Shown: one piece after another, positions 1-11,418 of the stretch
Position numbering within the stretch: position 1 is the first letter of the stretch
How the letters are laid out: each line of letters opens with the position of its first letter
Assembly (NCBI GenBank): GCA_964006375.1
Contig: OZ023268.1
Coordinates: 83,091,835 to 83,155,834 of the forward strand
Source: Tillus elongatus
Lineage: Eukaryota; Arthropoda; Insecta; Coleoptera; Cleridae
DNA length: 64,000 nt
Direction: 5' to 3'
Notes under the pieces: model-generated
What the model saw: only the letters and a program-made list of their open reading frames with translations
What the model was told of the DNA's origin: nothing
The model's database searches: none
Translations under genes and position numbers: made by a program

Positions 1-1026
1 TATTTATAATTATTTTTGACATAAAGCTAAAAGCGAATAAAAATTTGAAAAATTGATGTTATGTCCCTTTATATTTGTTAATGGAGGAATGTCGACCCTT
101 TTAATAAGGAAAACTTTAAGATTGATAAGATGTATGGATGCTGAATGATAATAATTTGAAATATATTTCACCAATACTTCGATGTCCAAATGGTACCTAC
201 TGAAATTTAAAAAAACCCTAACTCAAGCAAAAAACTAAACACTTAAATACTCGTATCCTACCAGATGCAGAATTTGTCAAAAAGTCATATGTACAATAAA
301 CTAACCATTTCAGTGTGTTGACATTACTAATTTTGAGAAAGCAATAAGCGAAACCGCCAGAAAAATAAGTCTTTGGTTAATTTAAAAATTCTGACTGCTC
401 TGGGAGCAATCTTGGTGCTGTAGATTAAGTCATTCATAGTATACTTGTTGTACAGATAAGTTATAAGTTGTCACATTGTAACATGTTGTTATAATATAAT
501 AAATGGTTCTTCAACTGATGATGCTGTTTAAAAAAGTATAATACAAGCTTGCTCTAAAATAACCAGGGAACCCAATATTTGAGCATTTAAAAATTTGCAT
601 GCAAATTCCTATGTTGCGTCGTCAGTTGAATAACCCCGTATGTAGTTATTTATAAGTGATGTGTTTTCATTAAACCACGATTGTCTAATAACCAGGTAAC
701 TTATACCACATGGCGCAGCCGGTAGGATTACCAACTTAACCTAGACATATTTTCCTGATAGAAACGGCAATTTTTAAAATATTTTGAAATCCCATCCAGG
801 TCAGGTAAAATCATAGTGTCAAAATTCCTTTTCTAATATCCATCCAAGAAATAGAAAACAAAGTCATGATCTATTATAGTGATAACTACTGTCTTATCAT
901 CTATATAGCTAGGGATACTTACACATTTAATTTACATCAGTCTGTACTATCCTAGATAGTGTTATCAATCAGATAAATTAAGGTAAGGTAAGGGTAAAGG
1001 GTATATGCTTATTTTATTTGGTTTAC
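1..1026. other. 3' flank / 3' UTR side of the SLC16 gene
   Basis: A+T-rich sequence with no ORF that I can support. It lies downstream of the stop codon of the minus-strand transporter gene. An AATAAA on the minus strand (plus TTTATT at 1013-1018) is only about 10 nt past the stop. ATTAAA sites (plus TTTAAT near 98 and 926) are other possible polyadenylation signals. I cannot choose between them without transcript data. Confidence 0.4.
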
Positions 1027-1305
1027 TTAAACGGAGGTAGTAATCTGCTCGATGACCTGTACGTTTCTGACTAGCGGTCTCCTGTGTAGGGAGCAGTAGT
1101 CCCATCTAGCCAGACCTTCTGGTACACTCTTGCTGGGTCTTAACTGGTCTCTCCTAGACTGTCGTGCTGGAATACCCACCTGAGCGTATCTTACGTAGTC
1201 GGGTTGACAGTTGCAGTGGGAGTGGGCGCGCACATACCCCGAATAATCGATGTTGGCGGCATAACTCAGGCTTTTAGGGAGGTACTGGTGTGGCACTGGT
1301 TCTGA
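1027..1305 (-). CDS. SLC16 transporter, terminal exon (C-terminal tail, PDZ-like end)
   Basis: Last coding exon of the monocarboxylate transporter gene. The acceptor is TTATTTCAG ending at 1306. The exon is entered in phase 0, matching the phase-0 donor AAG|GTAAGA at 9500/9499. It encodes 92 residues of hydrophilic cytoplasmic tail, starting SEPVPHQYLPKSL and ending VIEQITTSV followed by TAA (1029-1027). The last four residues, T-T-S-V, fit a class I PDZ ligand pattern (S/T-x-V). The tail is rich in Arg, Ser and Tyr and has no membrane segment. The assignment rests on splice-site quality, phase agreement and tail-like composition. I recall similar tails in insect MCT10/karmoisin-like proteins but cannot check. 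If this exon is not used, the protein would end at a TAA just past 9500. Confidence 0.75.
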   Translation of the reverse strand, partial: SEPVPHQYLPKSLSYAANIDYSGYVRAHSHCNCQPDYVRYAQVGIPARQSRRDQLRPSKSVPEGLARWDYCSLHRRPLVRNVQVIEQITTSV

Positions 1306-1314
1306 CTGAAATAA

Positions 1315-1941
1315 GATTCGTATTAAAATAAAACCAGTTGTTTTCTGTATGTTCATTCACATGCAAGTCGTACAAAATGTGAACTATAAATAGACCACAA
1401 TATCACAAATTTTTACACCAACATCTGATTCCCACGTTATTGAACTTATTTCCTGATGGATACAATGCTGGCATGGTAAATCATAACTTGTGGATCAACA
1501 AGATGGTGCACCCGCGCATTATGACGTTAATGTTAGACAGTATCTGGATACACAATTTCCCAAAAGATGGATTGGCAGGCGTGATGTAATCTAGAGGCTA
1601 GCAAGATCACCTGACTTTACTCCCTTAGATTTTTTCTGTGGGGTTATCTGAAGAATGTGACAATCAAAAGTAAAGCCGATACTATCGATGAATCAAAAAC
1701 AAGAATTAGAACTGAATGTACCAACATTTCTCCAGAGATTATAAATAGAGTCCAACAAGAACTTGTTGACAGTTTGGGATATTGTCAGACACAAGAAGGC
1801 GGGCATTTCGAACATTTGATTATATAAGACTGAACTATGTAATTCTTTACAGGATTCACGTGTGTTAGGTGATTCGTATTAAAATAAAACCAGTTGTTTT
1901 CTGTAGGTTCATTCACATGCAAGTGGTACAAAATGTGAACT
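1315..1941. repeat. 71-bp direct repeat flanking a transposase fragment
   Basis: Positions 1315-1385 and 1871-1941 are the same 71-bp sequence with two mismatches. The first copy lies directly upstream (gene sense) of the terminal-exon acceptor, so it includes intron 3'-end sequence. The 485 bp between the copies hold a DD41D transposase fragment. The duplication is far longer than a mariner TA target duplication, so simple insertion does not explain it. Confidence 0.85.
1386..1870 (+). pseudogene. DD41D mariner-like transposase fragment (C-terminal half)
   Basis: The plus strand reads as the DDE_3-type catalytic half of a Tc1/mariner transposase: QQDGAPAHYDVNVRQYL, then RPARSPDFTPLDFFLWGYLK, then a C-terminal region ending GGHFEHLI and a stop. 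Exactly 41 codons separate the Asp of QQDGA from the Asp of PLDFF, which is DD41D spacing. An in-frame stop lies between the two motifs. The N-terminal helix-turn-helix half and both terminal inverted repeats are missing, so this is a dead fragment. It lies antisense to the transporter gene in its last intron. Confidence 0.8.
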
Positions 1942-2339
1942 GTTGTCGGTAAAGATTATATCTACCAAACTTATTGAAAATCGAACATTTCAAAGGATTC
2001 ACTTTATAATTTTGCGGCTGACTCAATATTAAGGACGTTGAAAATCCTCACAAAAATGGAGGCTTTAAACATTTCTTAGGTGACTGCACGAGGATATCTA
2101 TTTATATTTAGTATTGACTGGTTCCGCGGACAAATGAAATATTGGGATACCACAGCAACGAACAATTAATAACCCATTAGAAATGTCGGTGTGGAAAGCT
2201 TACGTTAAGGAGTGAAAACTTAGTTGCGTGATGAAGCTTTAAAAGCAAAATGCCGACGAAAATATTTACAAACAAAAAATTGAAGATCAAGCTACATGGG
2301 CGTCGCTAATTGAGCGCAAGGGGAGCGGATAAAGAAAAC
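1942..2339. other. Intronic sequence, nothing recognised
   Basis: About 400 bp of A+T-rich sequence between the DD41D fragment and the hAT-like remnant. I see no ORF or repeat structure in it. It may contain the decayed 5' end of the hAT-like element. Confidence 0.3.
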
Positions 2340-3660
2340 AAGGCTAAATACAAAAAAAAATTCAGTTACATATGGCTGCAATTACACTCACTGTCGCTGG
2401 TTTACTCGAGGTGTTTTGCAAGTATTGCACCCTATTTATGGCCAATCAAAGTTGGGCAAAAAGGATTTTGGGGTCGTTGAGAATGAGACGGTCTTCAAAA
2501 TTCAAAGATATACATATGAAGCTCGCAGAAAGATATGACTATTCATTGTTATAAAATAGCTATTGCAGCGGGAAGACTGTTTCTGAAGGCTGTACCGGTG
2601 GACGTTTAGATCAATCAGTTTTGTCGAAACGCATTGGAAAATAACAAAAAAATGATACCCTAGATAATTGCGTGCATTACACTTTGCAGGTCACAGGGTT
2701 TTCTTCTGAAAGGTAAGAAACATAACGAGGAGGTACTGTGGGATTTATATAGATTCTAAATCGAGCCGACAGATGTAGTATTATCGGCATGTATGAACGA
2801 TGGAATGAAAAATGCTAGTTCAGTTACAGATCAGGGAAGATACAAAATAAAATAATGGACATATGTGCTAATGTCATAAGGGAAAATGCATTGTTAAGAG
2901 GGTAAAAGCAGCACGAGCAAACAGCATATTAGCAGATGACACCGTAGACATTTCGAAAAAGAAGCAGTTGTCTTACTTCAGTGAAGCAGAAGAGGCCAGT
3001 GAGATAAAAATAGAGCTTATTGAATTAATTGAACTAATAGTACTTAATGCAAAATCCATCGTGGATGTCATCGATAAAAAGTCAAGAACTGTATCCCGAA
3101 AATGCGTTGGGTGGGTACTTGACGATGTCTGACAAAGAGGGCAGCACTCAAGTAATTCTACGTAAAAAGTATAAGTAGGTACGTGTTATTTCATTGTTCA
3201 TCGTACAAACTGAATATTGTAAACCATCTCAACACAATACCTGAAATTTGTAATACCGTGGGCACCATACAAGACAATCACTTTTTTTTATAGAACTAGT
3301 TTTGAAAGAAATTTGCTCCAAGTATTCCACGGCTATGCGAGACCAAGTGGCTAGAAAAACACAAGTGTGTCACTGTTTTCAAGAAGTATTTTCTTGAGAT
3401 AATGTAGAAGTTAGAAACCCATTCCTTTAAAGGAAATGCCGCTAGCAGAAAAAAACGCCTTACAGTTACCCATGCAGCGAAGGTGAGTAAATGGTAGAAG
3501 AATCACGCTAAAACTGTGTCCAGTTTAAACAAAAGACTGACTTCTCAACCGTGTTGAAAATCAGCGTGGGAAAAAACGAACATCTTGATGACATCGAAAG
3601 TCACAAGGTTGTGGGAATGATTTTAGATATTGTGCTTACAAAGGCCTGTAGCGACCTGTC
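2340..3660 (+). pseudogene. hAT-like (DUF4371/ZMYM1-type) transposase remnant
   Basis: Disrupted plus-strand reading frames match the order of motifs in the DUF4371/TTF-type hAT-like transposases often annotated as zinc finger MYM-type protein 1-like. An early segment resembles the KYAIAAA region. A segment near 2650-2830 reads CITLCRSQGFLLKGK and LWDLYRF. A segment near 2910-2990 reads ANSILADDTVDISKKKQLS. A later segment near 3320-3430 reads RLCETKWLEKHKCVTVF. Many stops and frameshifts separate these pieces, so the copy is old and dead. Recognition is by motif memory. A profile search against DUF4371 would decide it. Confidence 0.6.
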
Positions 3661-3734
3661 ATTCAAAATTGTCCTTCCAGATAGGGAGGACTAGGATCGA
3701 ACTAAAACGACAGTATTGACATGAGATCACTGCT

Positions 3735-5490
3735 GGTATATGGACGGCTCCAAAACTGAGTCGCAAAGAAATATTAAACGGCGACCACAAATAACAGGCA
3801 CCGATGTAGAACCATTCACAATCGAAGAATTACGGAAAGCCGCTAAATATCTGAAGAGCAGGAGGGCACTAGGTCTAGATAAAATCCCACCTGAAGCCCT
3901 AAAGAAGGCAGTAGAGTGACTGCGGAGTGGATTTTGCGTATCATGAACCAACTTTTGCAGTCTCCAGAAATTGTAGAAAACTGGAAAGTAGCCAAGCTTA
4001 CCCTTCTGTTAAAGGGTAAAAACAATATACCGGATACCTCTTCTGGCTACAGACGTATATGTTTGCTTAACACCGTAAGCAAACTGTTGAAACTGTAGTT
4101 AGAAACAGACTTGAACGCGAGGTTAAGGAAAAAGCAGGACTGTTGGCTTTACAGTTCGGCTTTAGAAAAGGATGCTCAACGACACAAGCAATCGAAGAGG
4201 TTTCAAAAGCAAAGAAAGAAACCAAAGCCAGACATGTGACGATCGATACCAGGAATGCCTTCAACAACACATCGTGCGACCTCATTATAAAAGAACTAGA
4301 AAAAAGATATATTTCACAGTATCTGATTAATATATGTTCTTAATTTAAATACAGAAGACTAAGAATCGACAAAAGAACCAAAATGGAACTTACCGCAGGG
4401 GTTGCGCAAGGCTCGGTGCTGGGGCCATTGCTGTGGAATATTCTCTACAATGGGGTGTTGCAGATAGTGATGACAGACGGAGCAATGTCCATTGCATTCG
4501 CAGACGATCTAGCCTTGGTCCCTGAGGATGAAAAAGAGCTAACCCACAGAGTAAACGAATCGTTAGCAAGAATCACAACATGGGTAGACCATAACGGCCT
4601 GGAATTGGCGTCACAGAAAACGGTGGCGGTCATCTTGAAAGGATGAAGAAAACGTGGCCACGTGGACATTCAAATTAAAAATAAGAGAGTAACACTATCG
4701 AAAGCACTGCGCTATTTAGGAGTACGGTTCAATGAACATAATAGTTTCGGAGAACACATTAAAAAAACTGCACACAAAGCAGAGGAACGGGCATCTGCGC
4801 TGGCCAGAATAATGCCCAACATCAAAGGCTCCAGGAGCTGCAAGTGGAGTGTGATATGCGGGGTGATATACTCAAGTATATTGTACGGTATCCCAGTGTG
4901 GTATGCAGCACTCAACAGGAAAAAATACAAGCTCATGATGCAGAAGACACAACGAGCGCATACAGAACTGTATTGGCAAAGACTCTGCAAGTCATAGCGG
5001 GCCACCTGCCCATCGAACTTCACCTCAAGGAAAGATACATCCTTTATAGGGAGAACATGGAACAAAGTCCGGGAGCAAGGGAAATTGTAAGAGAAGACTT
5101 GATAAAAGAGTGGCAAAGAGCATGTGATGAGAATGAACAGCCAGCCCAGTGGACAAAGGGACCGATCCTTGATATTGATATGTCGCTGAGCTGTCAACAT
5201 CGTAACGTCGAATACCATGTGACACAGCTTAACTGGCCACGGCAGATTTGGAGCATATCATACAAAATAGGGAAAGTTGATAGTGAGGAATGTAAGTACT
5301 GTGGGGAACGAGACACACAGCGGAACACACAATGTTTAACTGAATCCGCTGGGAAAGAGAACGACAAGAAGCATACTCTCATCTAGTGCTAGTAATAACT
5401 GCCCAGAAGACCATATGGGAACAAGTGGGGAAGCTAACACAGTCCATCATGCGAAAGAAAGAGGATGATGAAAGAGGGGCAGTATAAGGT
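3735..5490 (+). pseudogene. R1-like non-LTR retrotransposon remnant (reverse transcriptase)
   Basis: Reverse transcriptase fragments in several frames. The fingers/palm segment is near 3800-4340 (KSRRALGLDKIPPEALKKA and a GYRRICLLNTVSK block). The catalytic block, 4383-4646, contains GSVLGPLLWNILYN and FADD. The thumb/C-terminal segment, 4662-4997, reads RYLGVRFNEH and YGIPVWYAALN. From about 4940 to 5490 follow a C-terminal region and a Cys-rich motif (CKYCGE). This gag-less C-terminal layout is like R1-clade LINEs. There are at least five frameshifts or stops. A short RNase-H-like piece (YMDGSKTES, about 3738-3765) precedes the RT, which suggests a chimeric or nested history. Confidence 0.7.
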
Positions 5491-5639
5491 TTCACGAAAC
5501 AACCAGATAGAGAAACCTGAATTCCTAATCCTCGCAGCCTCGGGGGAGGGGAGACGTAAGGAAAACCAAGGTAGAAGAAAAGACAGCCCTTCACTCTGAT
5601 GTTATGTCGCGAGACGGTTCCAGGGTGATATAAAGGGGG

Positions 5640-6480
5640 GACAATGGCATGGTTAGCCTCGACCGGCGTCGGCTGTGCTCTCCAAAAAAACTGAGCCAGG
5701 GGCTGAGCTGATGCATATGGGGGACAGCTCTAAAGCAAAAATATCATCTTGCCTCTGCAAACATGCAACCATATACCAGGCAGGAGTATACTCCATTGAG
5801 ACGTGTAAAAGGGCAGTGAAGCTAACCCGTTGCTCACACAAAACGACCAATAAAGTTTCCGACAGGCAAGCACGTGGCTCCTACTGTTGCAACTCAAAAA
5901 CGGCATAGAGTTGCAAGGCTCTCCAAAACGATCTGGGCAGCAACAACAACGTCTCTCTACTCTGGATACCGGGATATTCGCGTCTTGATGGCAATGAAGC
6001 GGCCACACTAGTGACAAACAGGGTGCCAAAGCAAGCTATATCAGAGCCGAGGCTACCCTGGGAATATCTTTATGTACAATGAAACGCACCTTGAAGACCT
6101 GGGTGAATGCAAAGACACTTCTAAAGTGGCAAAATCTATCAGCAATAGCTCACTATAAGTCTTTTGTAAAGGGCCTCTTAGAAACAAGGGCTAAAAAAAT
6201 TCCAGAGATGACTAGGCAACAAATAAGAACTATGGTCGGCCTGTATATAGGACGCTTTCGACTGCGTCACCTCATGCACTGAATTGACCAAAGACAAGAA
6301 ACCGGGTGCCTGTCTATAGAGAAAAATGACAGAACAGAGCACGTGCTATGCTTTTGTCGGGCAGTGGACAAAATCAGACGCCTGTTCTTTGGCAAGACTT
6401 GCGCCAGGGGACCTTGACCAACTTTTGGCCTCGAAAAAAGTGTCGACTTCTGTAAGAAGCTGGATTTAATGTGAAATTTA
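5640..6480 (+). pseudogene. RNase H-bearing LINE 3' fragment (I/LOA-like)
   Basis: Frames here read as a degraded RNase H domain and tail of a LINE: a SKTEPGAELMHMG-like start near 5690, a central region resembling an RNase H core, and YKSFVKGLLETRAKKIPEMTR followed by RFRLRHLMH and a Cys-containing VLCFCRAVDKI tail (6150-6400). The copy is broken by stops. It directly follows the R1-like fragment and probably belongs to another element, because R1-clade elements usually lack RNase H. The clade is not certain. Confidence 0.5.
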
Positions 6481-8029
6481 AACAATTAGACGTGATCCAC
6501 AATAGACCTAAGGTGGCAATGGAGATGGTGAAACAGCCTACTCACTTTATAACCTAGCCCAACTTAACCTCCTATAAATTAAGCCTAGGTAAATCTTTAC
6601 TGACCAAGAAATAAAGCAGCACTCGACGAAATGGAGACAGTCTGGTGCTCCAAGAACTAACTAGTTACTTGTTTTCACATCTGCTGGAAAATCTATAGCT
6701 TCAGTGTATTAGAACAGGACGAGAAAAGCTATCCAAAGGTATTTTGTTTTTGCAAGGCAATGGATCCGTATACAAATAATTCGTTATATAAGGCTACAAC
6801 GATTTAAACCCCTCCACCCTTATTTACCACATATGACCCATTCGACTATCTTCTTTTCGCCCAAGTGTAAAAAGTTTGAGAGGTCTTGGATTTGATTTCA
6901 ACGAAAAGGTGATATATACGTGAAGATCTAATTTTCAGAGGAAGAAACTTTTTTTCTAAAGGTTACAGACGCTGCAGGTTTGCTGCATTAAATATATTCA
7001 ATTAGGAGGATATTATCCTGGATAATAAACTATTTTACAGCCTGTTTGTTTCTATTGTGGATTGAAAACTTTTTAACACCACCTCGTATAATTAGGAAAA
7101 TAAAAGGACATTATTTATTTATTTTATTTATTTTGTCCAAACATGTTACAAATACGTTATAAGTAAGTGCAAAGCACCCTATAAAGTAAAATTTAAATAA
7201 CAATAAGAAAACACATAAGAAATAATTACATAAACAAAACAAATTAATCCACAGTATGTCATATAGTACAAGATTTGTTCAACAAAAACACGTTTGAAGT
7301 AGGCAGCTATAACTTATTTGCCATGGAAACGAAATTCATTGGTGTACATTCTTTGTTGAAGTCCCATTGACGCTTGTGCCAAAAACATTTGCAAATCGCT
7401 TTTTTCAAAGAGGTTGCATGGTGACTCTCGACCAATCATAGAGTGGCGCGGGAATACGTCACATGTATGCCCAACTTTAATATTAATATCAGCCGCCATT
7501 TTTATGTTCGTCTTTTCAACGTAATGTTCTTTTTGAACTTATGACAAAATTAAACATTTATCAATAAGTTGAAATTAAGATTCTTTCCGCATAGCAACAG
7601 AAAGTATTGAAGTTTTAGGATACGAATCGATTTGAAATTAATAGATTTAACTCATTTGTTTGTTTTGCAATGATAAAAAAATTAATTAATATTTATGAAA
7701 TTATAAATTCATAGTGCCTCAAATTGGACAGAAGGTTTTGCTTTTAAACCACAACCCAGGTTTTTAGTTTTTTTTAATAGTTTACTTATTCTAAATGATG
7801 TGCCTTATTTAATAACATGCAACTAATCACAATAAGTAAATTAGTTAAGTTTATAATATTTATAAAGGTATGTATTTGCAATTTGTACACATACAAAATA
7901 GTAGGTTTATAATTTTTCCACATAATTTCTAAGTAAAAAAACTCATAAATCTTATTTTTATTATTAAAATAACAGTAAATTGTGCTAGCGGAATAAGTAA
8001 ATTTAAATTAATAATATAAAATAATGCTT
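6481..8029. other. A+T-rich intronic stretch, nothing recognised
   Basis: This stretch contains the probable 3' untranslated end of the preceding LINE (to about 6600). The rest is low-complexity A+T-rich sequence without convincing ORFs. The short ORF at 7314-7499 (minus) has no feature that I recognise. Confidence 0.3.
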
Positions 8030-8862
8030 GGTAAATTTGCAGATGAGCTCACGGAGGTCTCTTAGATTTTTTTTCAGAAACATGCTTATAACTTTCTTTG
8101 GATGCACAAACTTAAAGTAAATGTCCTGCAAACAACTCCGAAGAAACTTACGGGACTAGAAGTGAATAGGGAAAAAGATAAAAAGGAAGTATAAACGAAA
8201 AATGCGGAAAAAACAGTTTAGCCTGACCTATATAAGCTGGCTTTATCCCATTTTGCCGCTATAGCTCTTTAAAATCCTGTTTACCTCACACATAACCCCT
8301 ATTCGCCCCAGGTCCCGTAACTTTCTTGGGAGTTGTTCCCAAGAATGTTTTTTGTGGTTTATGCATTGAGGGTAGCTGGTGGCTGTATGCATGCAAGAGA
8401 GAAAGGAAGACGCCAGGACGAAGCACACAAATCAACCACACCGTACCATACTGACCCCACCAAAACACGGTTGTTCTCTTCCCGTTTCTGCATGCCTACA
8501 ACCACCTTCAATGCATAAACCACAAGACAATTTTCTTGTGAATAACCCTAAAGAAAGTTACAGGACCTGAGGCGAATAGGGGTTATGTGCCGGATAAACA
8601 ATCTATTAAGGATGTATAGCTTCAAAATGGGATACAGGCAGTTTATATAGGTCCGACTTAACTGTTTGTACGCATTTTTCGTTTATACTTCCTCTTTAAC
8701 TTCTTCCACGCCCAGCCCCCCCACTCACTCTTGGTACCGTAACTTTCGCGAGGGTTGTTTGCAAGAAAATTTTCTTGTAGTTTATGCATCCAAGGGGATT
8801 TCTAAACTTGTTTCAGAAATCTTTTTCTAAAAGCCCTCCGTGAGCTCATTTGCAAATTTACC
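8030..8862. mobile_element. 833-bp foldback element (near-full-length palindrome)
   Basis: The left end, GGTAAATTTGCAGATGAGCT, recurs inverted at the right end. The similarity continues inward through blocks containing TTACGGGAC/GTCCCGTAA-like, AGGAAGTATAAACGAAAAATGC and GGGGTTATGTG-like sequence. It reaches an inner pair around 8365 and 8505 and is centred near 8440. The whole unit can therefore fold on itself with imperfect pairing. Flanks TAATGCTT and TAATCCAT agree at six of eight positions, which could be a decayed 8-bp target duplication. It has no coding capacity. The class (hAT-related foldback or other MITE) is not determined. Confidence 0.75.
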
Positions 8863-9499
8863 TAATCCATACTTCATTTTTACTTCTTTTGGAAAAGAAA
8901 AGAAGAAAAGTTTATCTCCGCTTTCCACTACCTTTTTGGAATTGTTTTTGCACATTAATACATTACAAACAACTCCACCAGGCAGTAGTAGATATTTAGG
9001 TTAAGTGATCTATTGACTATTTTAAGTTATCTATTGACTATTTTAAGTATATATAACCAATTTTTTAAACACTTATCTACCTTCATGATGATCCACCGAT
9101 TTAATTGTTGAGTATAAAAATAATCTGGAATAAATATCGTCCAATTCGTAATACCGTTGATTTAATGTGCAGTTATGTTTAGAACACAACACCTCCAAAA
9201 TAAAATATAGTCTTCAAGATTAAAGGTTGAGTTTGACACTATTTCATACAAAATAAACATTCAAATAAATTTGTGGCTGATCGTATTGGATTTTTTTTAG
9301 GAAACACATTAAAAGCTGCATAATTTTCTAATAAATGTTATTTAAAACGTCAAAACGCAATCTGAAACTATAGGAGTTACCGCATCTGGCATACACATGA
9401 CCTAGTGCCCTCCTCTCGCGCCTATCTTCTCTCAAAGTTATTTTACGAACCTTGATTATGGCCAACTTACAAAAATTCTAGTAATTATTTATATCTTAC
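8863..9499. other. Intronic sequence with a 21-bp tandem duplication
   Basis: Positions 9008-9028 and 9029-9049 are two adjacent copies of a 21-bp unit beginning ATCTATTGACTATTTTAAGT. I recognise nothing else. The 3' part holds the splice donor GTAAGATAT (9499-9491, minus strand) that ends the 9768-9500 exon. Confidence 0.5.
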
Positions 9500-9768
9500 C
9501 TTATGTCTATATGAATGCCTATGTGCTGCACCTCTATCCATGGTGTCATAGGCGGTCGGGTAGATCCGCTCGTAATGGTTAGATGACTGCCTATAGAAAG
9601 GGTATGAGGAGAAGTCTTGTGGATAGATAGGGTTGTAAGGCCCCAATGGACACACGCATTCGTTCAAACTGGCAATCGTACAAGCGTTCATGTTACAGTT
9701 GTTACTGTTACTGTTTATAACTAGGCTGTGGTCCTTGCGGTTACCAACTAAGAACATCAAACTGGCAC
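9500..9768 (-). CDS. SLC16 transporter, penultimate exon (end of TM12 and Cys-rich tail)
   Basis: The acceptor is TTCTTTTACAG ending at 9769. The exon completes a Gly codon split after its first base (G|GT), in phase with the donor at 24764. It encodes the end of helix 12 (ASLMFLVGNRKD). A cytoplasmic tail follows with a Cys cluster (CNMNACTIASLNECVC) and many Tyr/Pro residues, to HRHSYRHK. It ends at AAG|GTAAGA, a consensus donor in phase 0. Reading through the donor would add only VRYK before a stop, so an ORF-only annotation would truncate the protein here. The function follows from the family: the protein is a plasma-membrane solute carrier, and this tail is probably regulatory. Confidence 0.85.
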
Positions 9769-9839
9769 CTGTAAAAGAAGCAGGCTATGTAATAATCACA
9801 CCAATTTTTATTTTGTAAATAAGTTTCACGGCACAATCA

Positions 9840-10683
<844 letters not shown>

Positions 10684-10742
10684 ATAAACAAATTCTCTTA
10701 CTAAACCACCATTGTAACTCTATCTAGACACCAAGGTGGAAG

Positions 10743-10803
10743 GGGAGTGTTTCTGCGCCATGTAAGCACACGTTAGCTAACGCTTTGTTTACATGACACT
10801 CCA
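10743..10803. repeat. Compound hairpin
   Basis: GGAGTGT (10744-10750) pairs with ACACTCC (10796-10802), CATGTAA (10759-10765) pairs with TTACATG (10789-10795), and CGTTAGCTAACG (10771-10782) is self-complementary at the centre. It lies between the R4/Dong-like fragment and the LTR element, and may be a terminus of an unrecognised element. Confidence 0.5.
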
Positions 10804-10942
10804 GATCGGCTTGATGCCCGGGATATTATATTCAAAGTATACGTAACAATTAATTACAGAATTGGTGGAATTACCATTGAAACATATCCCACGACTGTTT
10901 CGGTCTTATATTACGTATTATGTTTAAGTTTAAAGATAAAAG

Positions 10943-11157
10943 TGACATGTATGTGAATGTCAGTTGTCATATGTACGAGCATGCGCCCCCCAGCGCAGCG
11001 TCGACGCATTGTCACAGCTCGACCATCGCCACTTGCTACCTAGCTGACGGTAAGTCAACATCGTCATTATCATCAAGTTGTTATTCTGTGTTAATAAATA
11101 GTTAGTTATTAAACCAGTGTTATTAATCCTTGCACAAACCCACTTGCAGACGTATCA
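10943..11157 (+). repeat. 5' LTR
   Basis: 215-bp LTR, TGACATGTATG...GACGTATCA. It includes AATAAATAGTTAG-type sequence, which could serve as the R-region polyadenylation signal. It differs from the 3' LTR only in CCCCCC versus CCCTCC, near base 49. Confidence 0.95.
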
Positions 11158-11158
11158 T

Positions 11159-11174
11159 TGGCGACGAGGATAAC
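11159..11174 (+). promoter_or_regulatory. Probable primer binding site
   Basis: TGGCGACGAGGATAAC begins one base after the 5' LTR. The leading TGG would pair with a tRNA 3' CCA end, as expected for a minus-strand primer site. I cannot say which tRNA. Confidence 0.55.
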
Positions 11175-11418
11175 TAATGTGCAAGTGAAACGGTACCGTA
11201 AAATCAAAAATAATAAACGGAAACCGCATGGTGAGAGCCTAGTCGCGTGTGTAAAAATTGTAACTTTCCCTCCTTTTAGTCTACACGAAGAAAAATTTGT
11301 GTTGGACGCGCTTAAAACAAATAAGTTTTGTGTCGAACAGCAATAAAATTTTAGTGTTCCGCGGATATTTGAATCGAAACCACGTGCATCTGTTAATACG
11401 CAAATACAACATTTAATA

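Noticed and set aside
4712..5218. 168-codon minus-strand ORF
   Set aside because: Antisense shadow of the R1-like reverse transcriptase on the plus strand.
9485..9499. Transporter C-terminus ending VRYK at a stop
   Set aside because: The AAG|GTAAGA just before it is a strong splice donor, and a phase-matched downstream exon exists at 1305-1027.
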